From Lumbricus rubellus (lineage: Eukaryota > Annelida > Clitellata > Crassiclitellata > Lumbricidae), in the NCBI GenBank assembly GCA_945859605.1, contig OX243825.1, forward strand, positions 19,673,967 to 19,737,966: a stretch of 64,000 bases of DNA, written 5' to 3'. The notes beneath the pieces were generated by a model that did not search any database, was not told the DNA's origin, and saw only the letters and a list, made by a program, of their open reading frames with translations. Each line of letters starts with the position of its first letter. The stretch's first letter is position 1. The translations under genes were made by a program, and so were the position numbers. Below are positions 48,139-57,059 of this stretch, one piece after another.

Positions 48139-51100
48139 ATGACGGATAAAGGTAAAATCGCAAAGTTGAATAATCAGAACTATCAAACGTGGAAGTTTAA
48201 AGTTGAACTCCTGTTAATTAAAGAGGATTTGTGGGACACTGTCATTAAAGAAACTCCTAATCCTATTACGGAAGCGTGGCAAAGTAAAGATGGAAAAGCA
48301 CGAGCCACGATAGGCTTGTTAGTTGAAGATAATCAACTTCATCTAATAAGAAAGCAAACTACGGCAAAGGGTTCATGGGAAGAACTGAAAAAGTATCACC
48401 AAAAGGCAACACTGTCCAGTAAAGTAAATTTATTAAGGAAACTGTGTGCATTAAAGTTAACAGAGCATGGCGATATGCAAAACCATCTTGCAGAAATGGA
48501 GAATTTAATCGACCAGCTAACTTCGTTGGGTGAAACGTTGGCAGAGCATTTAACAGTCGCTTTCTTCCTCAGTAGTCTTCCAGAAAGTTATGGGACACTG
48601 ATTACAGCATTAGAAAGCAGACCTGAAGATGATTTGACTGTGGAATTAGTCAAAGGAAAATTGCTTGAAGAGTCTGCAAGAAGGACAAGTAATTTCGCAA
48701 CACATAAAGGACAAGAATTAAAGGCTTTTAAAGCAACAAAACCAGTAACAAATCCTAAAGAATCTCGCACATGTTTTTTCTGTAAAAAGCCTAACCATAT
48801 AAAAAGAGATTGCAGGAAGTACATCCAGTGGAAAGAAAGAAACACAGACCATGTGGCAAAAACATTGAGAGAAAATTTCATTGAAGAAAAACCTCCAGAA
48901 AAAGTAGCACATACATGTCTTAAAGCATACGAAAAAGACATCAGTTGTATTTGGCATGTTGACTCAGGTGCAACAACACACATGTGTAGTAACAGAAATT
49001 TCTTCTTGAACATTAACAGACAGTACAAAAGTGAAGTTTTTCTCGCTGATGGTCGGAAGATTCAAACTGCAGGAAGTGGTGAGGTAATGATTAATTTCAT
49101 AAAGGAAAATGGAGAGATACATGTTGCAAAATTGTGTGAAGTCTTGTACGTTCCACAATTGAAAGGAAATTTACTATCAGTAAAGAAACTTGTCAATAAA
49201 GGCTGTGAAGTGGTTTTCAAAGAAAACAAATGCATCATAATAAAGGATGGAGAAACAATAGCAATTGCAGATGACAAAAATGATTTGTTTGAAGTGAGGA
49301 TCTCTGAACAAACAAATAAAGTAAAGCAAACCCATATTGCACAGGTTGCACAAAGTTGCACAGGTTGCATACACGTTTGGCACAACAGAATGGGACACAG
49401 AGATTCAAAAGCTATACAGAACATGGTGAATCAGAATAAAGTATCAGGGATCGTCATCAAGCCGTGTAAATTCTCAGGTGTATGTGAATGTTGTATTGAA
49501 GCAAAGATGACAAGAAAGTCTATCCCAAAGAAGTCAGATTCCAAGTCAGCTGAAATTCTAGACTTAATACATACAGATGTCTGTGGACCAATGCAGACAA
49601 CAACACCAGGTGGGAAAAGATATTTCATGACGATGATTGATGATCACAGTAAATATACAGAAGTGTATTTATTGGCAAATAAATCTGAAGTACCTGACAA
49701 AATTCAAGAGTATGTCAAGCATGCCCAGACAAAATTTGGTAAAACGCCGAAAAGAATTCGTTCAGATAGAGGAGGGGAATATACAGCTGAAAGGTTACAG
49801 AAATTCATGAAGAGTGAAGGAATTCAAGCTGAATTCACAACCCCCTATACACCGCAACAGAATGGTTGTGCTGAAAGAAAGAACCGTTATCTTACTGAGA
49901 TGACAAGATGTATGTTAAATGATGCAGATCTACCGCTAAAATATTGGGGCGAATCCATTATGACAGCGAATCATTTACAGAACAGATTACCAGTTGAAGG
50001 TATTGAAGGCACTCCTTTTGAAAGATGGAACAAAAGGAAACCAAATCTAAGCTACATAAAGAAATTCGGATCAAAAGCTTACGTAGCAATTCCAGCAGAA
50101 AAAAGACAGAAATTGGATGACAAAGCCAAGAAATTAACTTTTGTAGGTTATGAAAAAGGTACAAAAGGTTACAGACTACTAGATGTGAACACGGACAAAG
50201 TGTACATTAGTAGAGATGTGATATTTCTTGAGACTGATCCACATTTATCAGAAGTGAGTAATTCAGACATTGATGTTGAAGAGAAGTCATCAAATTCAGA
50301 CTTTGATGATGAAATTGTTCAATTTCCAACACACAAATTACCAGAGGAGGTAATAATTCAACAGGATACAGAAACTACAGACTCACAGATAAACTTAAGG
50401 AGATCAGAAAGAGTTAACAAAGGTAAACCAGCTGAAAGGTTAATTGAAACAATTAATAAAGTAACAATGGTTGAGTCAGAACCAAGAAATTATAAGGAAG
50501 CAATATCTTGTAAACAGCAACAATCCTGGCGGAAAGCTATGGATGAAGAAATGAAATCCCTTAATGAAAATGGAACATGGATCTTAACAGAACTACCTGA
50601 AAACAAAACAGCAATTGGTAGTAAATGGGTTTACAAAATCAAAAGGGATGAAAAAGGAAATATAACAAGATATAAAGCACGTTTAGTGGCACAAGGATAT
50701 TCTCAGAAATTTGGAGAAGATTATGATGAAGTTTTTGCTCCTGTGGCAAACCCATCAACATTGAGAACTATCTTGACTATAGCAGGAATTAAAGGCATGA
50801 CGGTAAAACACTATGATGTGGAAACAGCTTACCTGAATGGTGATTTATCTCATGAAGTGTACATGAAACAACCTGATGGATATCAGAAAGGCGCTGCAGA
50901 AGTTGTCTGTAAACTGGAAAAGAATTTATATGGACTCAAGCAAGGAGCGAATGAATGGAACAAAAAGCTCAATGAAGTACTTATCACTAATGGATTCAAG
51001 AGAAGTGATAATGATCTATGTCTATATTCAAAACAGTACGATGATGGATGGATTTATATTTCAATTCATGTGGATGACCTAATTGTAGCAGCAACAAAAG

Positions 51101-51219
51101 TTTCAATGATAAAGGAATTTGAAGAAGTTATGAATGAAACTCTGGTTATGAAAGATCTGGATGATTTATCGGAACTAAATATCATTTTGTTCGATAAATG
51201 TACAGAAATAAGGAACTAG
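48139..51219 (+). CDS. Copia Gag-PR-IN-RT polyprotein, truncated in RT
   Basis: A single frame. The preferred start is the ATG at 48139 (MTDKGKIAKLNNQNYQTWKF, typical of copia Gag), although the frame is open from 48061. Counting from 48061, the zinc knuckle CX2CX4HX4C is at residues 238-251. Protease has DSGATTHMCS at 301. The integrase HHCC region lies at about 438-478, with the catalytic triad D506, D569 and E605 (D,D35E spacing). RT runs from about 830 to HVDD at 1003-1006. The frame then leaves homology right after MKDLDDLSE and stops at 51217-51219. About 50 nt further on, remnants of the RNase H end (HMIADLLTKPLEAVKTRKFT) are readable in another frame. A deletion of several hundred nucleotides therefore removed the RT thumb and the RNase H core. 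Gag, protease and integrase look intact. Confidence 0.93.
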   Translation: MTDKGKIAKLNNQNYQTWKFKVELLLIKEDLWDTVIKETPNPITEAWQSKDGKARATIGLLVEDNQLHLIRKQTTAKGSWEELKKYHQKATLSSKVNLLRKLCALKLTEHGDMQNHLAEMENLIDQLTSLGETLAEHLTVAFFLSSLPESYGTLITALESRPEDDLTVELVKGKLLEESARRTSNFATHKGQELKAFKATKPVTNPKESRTCFFCKKPNHIKRDCRKYIQWKERNTDHVAKTLRENFIEEKPPEKVAHTCLKAYEKDISCIWHVDSGATTHMCSNRNFFLNINRQYKSEVFLADGRKIQTAGSGEVMINFIKENGEIHVAKLCEVLYVPQLKGNLLSVKKLVNKGCEVVFKENKCIIIKDGETIAIADDKNDLFEVRISEQTNKVKQTHIAQVAQSCTGCIHVWHNRMGHRDSKAIQNMVNQNKVSGIVIKPCKFSGVCECCIEAKMTRKSIPKKSDSKSAEILDLIHTDVCGPMQTTTPGGKRYFMTMIDDHSKYTEVYLLANKSEVPDKIQEYVKHAQTKFGKTPKRIRSDRGGEYTAERLQKFMKSEGIQAEFTTPYTPQQNGCAERKNRYLTEMTRCMLNDADLPLKYWGESIMTANHLQNRLPVEGIEGTPFERWNKRKPNLSYIKKFGSKAYVAIPAEKRQKLDDKAKKLTFVGYEKGTKGYRLLDVNTDKVYISRDVIFLETDPHLSEVSNSDIDVEEKSSNSDFDDEIVQFPTHKLPEEVIIQQDTETTDSQINLRRSERVNKGKPAERLIETINKVTMVESEPRNYKEAISCKQQQSWRKAMDEEMKSLNENGTWILTELPENKTAIGSKWVYKIKRDEKGNITRYKARLVAQGYSQKFGEDYDEVFAPVANPSTLRTILTIAGIKGMTVKHYDVETAYLNGDLSHEVYMKQPDGYQKGAAEVVCKLEKNLYGLKQGANEWNKKLNEVLITNGFKRSDNDLCLYSKQYDDGWIYISIHVDDLIVAATKVSMIKEFEEVMNETLVMKDLDDLSELNIILFDKCTEIRN

Positions 51220-51377
51220 ACATTAAGACTTAGTTTTGTCCTAGTGAACATATGATAGCTGATCTCTTAACTAAACCTCTAGAAGCAGTTAAAACTAGGA
51301 AGTTTACTTGTGAAATTGGGTTAAATTGAGAGAACAGTATATTTTGTTATTAGGATAAATTAGTCGTTAAGGAGGGG

Positions 51378-51572
51378 TGTTGAACTTTATAAGTGGCGCT
51401 ATAGTAACGACTATATTGACTCTGATGTTGTATAGTCGGATGTTCTTGTTCCTTAGTTCTTGACTAAGCTTCCGTGCAAGGAGGTCTAATGGCGTTTGAG
51501 TTCTGAGACATTTCTGTTATTAATCATATTAAATCTCTTATCTATAAAGATCATCAGCTTCGTTTCTTAACA
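51378..51572 (+). repeat. Copia 3' LTR
   Basis: Preceded by the polypurine tract AAGGAGGGG; followed by gttat, matching the left flank. Confidence 0.95.
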
Positions 51573-51714
51573 GTTATGACAGTCTAGATATCCTATGTGG
51601 TATCATTGTATGTGAAGAAATATAGGCCTAGAGTAGGCTTACAAGACTATCCTGCTTGATACAGTTTGGGTGTGCCTCGTTCGTTGCCTAATTATTGATC
51701 CGGTTGATAGCTAG

Positions 51715-51935
51715 GTGGATGGATGGATGTATGGATGGATGGATTGATGAATGGATGGATGCATGGATGTATGGATGGATGGATGGATGGATGGATGGAT
51801 GGATGAATGGATGGATGAATGGATGGATGAATTAATGGATGTATGAATGGATGGATGGATGGATGGATGGATGGATGGAAGAAAGAATGGATGATGGATG
51901 GATGGGTGGATGGATGGATGTATAAACGGATAGGT
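51715..51935. repeat. (GGAT)n microsatellite with variants
   Basis: About 220 bp of ggatggatggatgaatggatg and similar. Confidence 0.9.
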
Positions 51936-53750
51936 GGATGAACAAATCGATTCTTGCCTTCATCAGCAATCGCGGCTTCGTTCGTTTGACGCTCGCCTTT
52001 CTTCCGACTCTGAATTTCCATCAGCTGATTCAAATCGTATACCCGACTTCTAGAACCATGGTTGCGCCCCAGTCTTCAGGTAAATTTCATCTTGTTTCCG
52101 AATTGTTTCCTTTGTCTAAACAAAATAAGACAGAGCAACGCCCATGCACATGTAAGGACCAGGACTGGTAAGGTCACAAGTTCATAACTAATCTGCTGAA
52201 TCAATAATCATTTATGTATGCGACCACATAGGCTACTTCTGCTAGAACAATGAGCTTCATTATTCCTTTCCACAGAAAATGACGTATTATTATGGTCCCA
52301 AAATGTAAATGACGTCAGGTGAGACTCCTTTTCGGAGAAAGCTACATTATTACGTGATAAAGCTGGAGATGACACGTGTGTTTCGTCCATAGGTCACTGT
52401 TGCTATGGCAATAGTCACTGTTTGCGGTAAAGGGGTCTACAGAGGCAAAGGCAAACAAAATGACCTTCGAATTTTTGGCCAAACTTGTATTAGAGGCAAA
52501 TTTAACATTTTAATATAGAGTGGTCTTAATTATGCGCGCTAGATGAATATTTAACAGGCCAAATTCGTGAACAGCTGATGCATGCAGTGAAAATAAACGG
52601 GAGCGCCCACTGTAAAATAAATTTTCTAATTTTTCCCCTTCTTTTTCTAGTTTACTTTCATATTCACTTCTTATAACTTGCATCAAGTCAACTTTTCATT
52701 TCACAATAATATTTCAAGTTTGACTTCGACTAATTTATTAATAATCGATTATTTTCGATTCTTGAAATGATGACGAAAAATCTCTCACTTACATTTCGAA
52801 TAATTTCTTTGTCACTTTGATGATCGATTGCCGTATTAGTTGGTGAACAGTGTTGGTCTTTGTTTTTTCTTTTCCCACCATCTTTGTCGCATTTTGTTGT
52901 CGTTTTAGTCGTTTTTTCGTCGTCTTCTTCTTCGGCGTCTTTAGAAACTTCGACAAAAATGAACTTGCAACGACCCCGAAACTGACGAAAATCAAAGGCT
53001 TCTACGTCATTTTTATGACGTCATATTTGAGAATTGTGACGTCAGCTAAGAGTTATTATAAAAAGGAAATCGCAACTGGTGTAGTAAGCAATTCTTTGAG
53101 ACAACTTAAAATAATGCCACGTTTCTATAGGGCCAACTTGCAATATAAACTGCGTATTTCAGGCCACATTGTAGGTCTCAGTGTCTCACGTCAAATTTAA
53201 TTGCATTATGAGCTACGTAGGCTACGCGTATTATTTGAATAATTATGAACCCAATTAATTAGCCTAGCACTGAAAAAAAAACTATAAATTATAGGCCAAA
53301 ACTTTGGGTTATCACCACTTATAAGTTTTTAAAACTGAGTTTATTTACAGTTTCCATGCTTTTAGACACGGTGTAATTTAACCGAATAGGTCCAGGCTGA
53401 GTTTCTTAGATAAGTTGATAACAACGACTCAATAATTGTGTTAGCTTAAACGGGAGAACATAAATCTCATAGTCATAAAGCCCATGATAAAGGCTCCTAT
53501 TGTTTCAATGACACTTCTATTTCTGTGAAGAGCACAGTCTGCTGTAGAGATTAATGGTGTCTCTGACATCAGCCTAGAGTTGACTTCTCTCTCTCAATTT
53601 CTGCCTCAATCACTCCATTCATGGGGAGACTTCGAAGGGACGGAGACCGGTCCCACCCCCAATTTTTTATGGTGATGGAAGGGAGATACTTATATCCACC
53701 AATATTTCATAAACACTTCATTGCAAATTTCTACAGTGTCATCCAATGTT
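51936..53750. other. Intergenic stretch, no gene supported
   Basis: Contains several TGACGTCA-like sites (about 53010-53045) and a Lys-rich open frame on the minus strand (52789-52995) with no recognisable family. No splice-consistent exon chain was found. Confidence 0.35.
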
Positions 53751-53754
53751 TATC

Positions 53755-53945
53755 CATGATGAGCAATTTTTAAATGGCAGCTTAAAATGCCACCGTTACG
53801 GTGTGCAAATTAAAAAAATTGACAATGGTAGAAGACATTTTATTGAAGTCTTAAGCCACACGTCTGAGCATTAAAAATCATGAACAATTTTCTTAAGATG
53901 ACAGCGTAAAATGCTAAGGTTGCAGTCTGCAAATTAAACAAATTT
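53755..53945. repeat. Imperfect tandem duplication of about 120 bp
   Basis: caatttttaaatggcagc...cttaaaatgcc...gtgtgcaaattaaaaaaatt is repeated as caattttcttaagatgacagcgtaaaatgc...gtctgcaaattaaacaaatt. It overlaps the 3' flank of the broken gene at 54033, including an AATAAA on the minus strand at 53839-53844. Confidence 0.65.
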
Positions 53946-54439
53946 TAAGCAATAGGGAGGCGAACGGGCGTTGATTTTCTTTGATCTTTCGACCTATTTC
54001 ATATGAGAATCTGTACTAGTGTCATCCGATTATTATAGTTTAAAGCCGTGAACATTTCCAAAATGGTTAACTGTTTTGCTCTTAGCGGAAGTTTGCTTCA
54101 GTAAACATTTCATGCAGCACGGATGACCTTGAACTTTACAGAAAGCACAGAGGTCAACATCTTCTTCATCACTTTCATCATCAGAGTCAGAGTCATCTGA
54201 ACTGGCTTCCTGATTTCCACCTTCGCCTGCGTATAGATATGGATTCCCTCGTCTTCTTCTCGCTTCACTGTTGTCATTTGTATCCATCTCACATGATCCA
54301 GAGAGTTTCTGTCGTTTCGCACTACTTCCACCTCTCAAGGCGTTTCCAGCTTCCATACCGTCGGCGCATGGGTCTTCTTCTGCTTTTCTTTTACCACGTC
54401 TTCTTTCTCCTCTCCCATCACCATGTGCACAGCCACTAT

Positions 54440-54943
54440 CACAACCATCACCATCATCACCAACGCCACCACTATAGTCGCAATCACTACCACCACTATC
54501 GCAATCGTCACCATCACTATCACCACCACCACTATAGTCGCAATCACTACCACCACTATCACCAACGCCACCACTATAGTCGCAATCACTACCACCACTA
54601 TCGCAATCGTCACCATCACTATCACCACCACCACTATAGTCGCAATCACTACCACCACTATCGCAATCGTCACCATCAATATCACCACCACCGCCACCAC
54701 TGTAGTTGCAATCACTACAGCAAGACCCACAGCAACTGCCACGGCTACCACCACTACCACCACGGTCACCACTATCAACAGCACCACCGCCAACATCACC
54801 GCCACTGTCACCGCCACCACCGCCAAAGTCACCATTATCCCCACCGCCACTGCCAACACTAACACCGTCAACACTTCTGCCAGCACCACGATCACCGCGA
54901 CCACCACCACCACGGCCACCGCCATCATTATCACTATCATCAT

Positions 54944-54996
<53 letters not shown>

Positions 54997-55080
54997 CGAT
55001 CATCATCATCCCTATCACGACCTCTCCCTCCTCCAATTTCTCCTCCTCCACGTCCTCCACGTCCTCCACCACTTCCTCCT
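54440..55080. repeat. Trinucleotide-rich coding minisatellite (CCACTA/ATCATC)
   Basis: Units of about 60-120 bp such as accaccactatagtcgcaatc repeat at about 54470, 54530, 54580, 54640 and 54700. About 16 ATC repeats occur at 54945-54993. All six frames are partly open here. Confidence 0.85.
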
Positions 55081-55700
55081 CCACCACCTCCTCCCCCCAT
55101 CAATATTGAAAACATTCAATGGATTTAGATCCAGACCGAAACCGCTTCCTATGCTGACGTTGCCAAAGGAAATGGAACCGAAAGTTGCTCCGATGTTACG
55201 CCCTATGCTTCTCAGGACATCAAACAGGTTGAGTCCGGTCCCTTCTTCTGCATTCGCACCACCACCGCTGCCATTTACCACCGACAAATTTCCGATGTTT
55301 AGTGTCGGACCATGTACACTTTGTACATGTGCACTTGGGTTCATCGACCCCGTTGTCTCCACCTTGTTGAATACATTCAACGAAGCCCCAATGACCCCTG
55401 CAGTGACACATCCATGTATCTCCGTCTTCGATGTGTTGAATGCTCTAAATGAAGCACCTTCTGCTGTAACAGAAACGCCTCCCTCCGTCTTAGACTCAGA
55501 AGTATTGCCTATGTCGACTGATAGGCCAGTCGCTGAAGCATCAACGCAAAGTGTTTGCTTAGTGTTCGATGTATTACAAGAATTGATCGATAAAGCAGTT
55601 GCTGAAGCATTTGCACATGCTTTCCTTTCTTCTGTTGATTTATTGTCCGCATTGATTTCAGTTCCGGTGGCTGATGCAGATGCGCACAACTTCATCTTTG

Positions 55701-55920
55701 TGGGGGCGGTGGTCTAGTGGTGGCGTCGTTGCCTTGGAGCCGGAAGGTCCGAGGTTCGAATCCACCTCCCCGCGTAAGGACCTTGGGCAAGTTCTTCACT
55801 TACAATTGCTCAGCGCTTCGGCGTGAAACTCCGATGCAGTGTCCGCTCTGCATCGGGAGCGCCTCTGAGTAGAGAGAGCTTGAAGAGGCGCTATAACAAG
55901 TGCACATACATACATACATA
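55701..55920 (+). mobile_element. tRNA-derived SINE with TSD, inserted in the broken gene
   Basis: 220 bp. Head GGTGGTCTAGTGGTGG (box A) and GAGGTTCGAATCCACC (box B); body CTTGGGCAAGTTCTTC and CGGCGTGAAACTCCGATGCA; hairpin GAGCGCCTCTGAG...GAAGAGGCGCTATAA; tail GTGCACATACATACATA. The duplication catctttg is present at 55693-55700 and 55921-55928. This is the reference copy of the family. Confidence 0.93.
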
Positions 55921-56752
55921 CATCTTTGCTGTTGACTTATTGCCTGCCATCGCCTGTGCACTTTTCTTTGCCGTAGTGTCAACTGTGCAGTCAAAATTAG
56001 GCCTAAAGGAAGTCTTGGTTGCCGAAGTCATAACACTTCCGTTGACTTCAGTAGTCTTGTCCTTGTCACTTTGTTTAGATTTGTCTGCGCTTTCCTCAGA
56101 CCCAGAGATCTGGTCATCTGTTTCATCCTCTGTTTCATCCTCAGTTCATCCTCTGTTTCATCCTCTGTTTCATCATCTGTTTCATCCTCAGTTTCATCCT
56201 CTGTTTCATCCTCTGTTTCATCCTCAGTTTCGTCCTCTGTTTCATCCTCTGTTTCATCCTCAGTTTCGTCCTCTGTTTCATCCTCTTCTTCATCCGTACT
56301 ACCACTCGAATCCTCGGTGTAGTCAGTCATCATCGAAATGCGCTTCTTAAACCACCTGAACAGCGCCACGAATTTCTTAACTTTGTCTTTGGCGGAAACG
56401 AGCGATTTCAATACGACGTGCATTCGTGCTTTGAACTTCTGCCACGCCGAGCTACTATGCATCTGCCAGACCTTGCCTCGTAAAGCTCGACTGGCTATTT
56501 GGTCACACGCGTCTGGTTTTATCGCTCTCACCGCTGCGTTGAACGCTTTCGTAATGGCCTTCTTCAAAGATTCTGAAGTTTCGAGTTCGATGTTGAGGAT
56601 TTCCCAGACGAGTTGTCGCATTCTGTCGATTTCGTCTGGTGAGAAATCGCGAGGATTGTTCGCTCTGTTGATGAGATCTTCGATGTTGCTTGACGCACTC
56701 TGCCGCATGTTGACATGTTTTGGAAAACTCGTAGTACTGGGTCTGCGTCTAC

Positions 56753-56900
56753 TGTTATATTCGCTAATGCCACAATTCAATTTATTAATTATCTATTAAA
56801 TACGCCAATTAATTGTCTAGCTTAACTGTTACTTAGTATTAATAATTACACAGGTTATTAGTTAATTGATTCGTTTGTTAAGGAGCGTTTATTCGCTACA
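56753..56900 (-). repeat. Gmr1-type 3' LTR
   Basis: 148 bp, identical by eye to 63181-63328. It lies 45 bp upstream of the ATG at 56708 of the broken gene, on the same strand. Confidence 0.93.
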
Positions 56901-57059
56901 AATGCCCCCCTTCAAAAGTCTGTTCACAGGCTTTAACTTACTCACATACTTAACAAACTAATCTATAAACTATCTTCCTTTACCTTACATAACACAACAA
57001 AATTACTGTTCTACACCTATTTATATACAACTTATCATTCATCAAAGGTTCACTATATA

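Larger units (their letters stand above)
47760..51572 (+). mobile_element. Ty1/copia LTR retrotransposon with a 5-bp TSD, internally deleted
   Basis: LTRs at 47760-47955 (196 bp) and 51378-51572 (195 bp) start TGTTGAAC and end TTAACA. They differ only near the 3' end (cttcaattt versus cttcgttt). Target duplication gttat is at 47755-47759 and 51573-51577. GGTTATGGGCCCAG directly follows the left LTR. It matches the complement of the anticodon arm of initiator tRNA-Met, the half-tRNA primer known from Drosophila copia. AAGGAGGGG before the right LTR is the polypurine tract. The near-identical LTRs indicate a recent insertion. The coding region has lost the RT end and most of RNase H, so the copy needs a helper. 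Confidence 0.95.
54033..56708 (-). pseudogene. Unrecognised repetitive protein gene, broken by two frameshifts and a SINE
   Basis: Read from 56708 (MRQSASSNIEDLIN), the pieces are as follows. There is a helical, Lys-rich region of about 130 residues, then about 15 units of DETE (56110-56290). A missing A at about 56145 then shifts the frame. A Ser-rich linker with NFDCTVDTTAKKSAQAMAG and NKSTAK follows. The SINE at 55701-55920 interrupts here. Next come diverged units of about 33 residues (CASASATG, CANASATA, CVDASATG with NTS-K spacers). An extra G in the run at 55093-55098 shifts the frame again. The last part has a poly-Gly block, a poly-Asp block, (SGGSDCDYSGGGDSDGDDCD)n repeats, a basic GERRRGKRK segment, and a Cys-rich end CAFCKVQGHPCCMKC that could bind zinc. 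No family is recognised. The frameshifts could be assembly errors; the SINE, with its TSD, is not. Confidence 0.6.

Noticed and set aside
52789..52995. Lys-rich minus-strand frame of 68 codons
   Set aside because: No family, no splice context and no neighbouring exon. Its composition reflects AT-rich TTTCGTC repeats on the other strand.
54239..55109. Plus-strand His/Tyr-rich and Thr/Ile-rich frames opposite the broken gene
   Set aside because: Shadows of the CCACTA/ATCATC repeats. The minus-strand frame has coherent domains at both ends and a polyadenylation signal.
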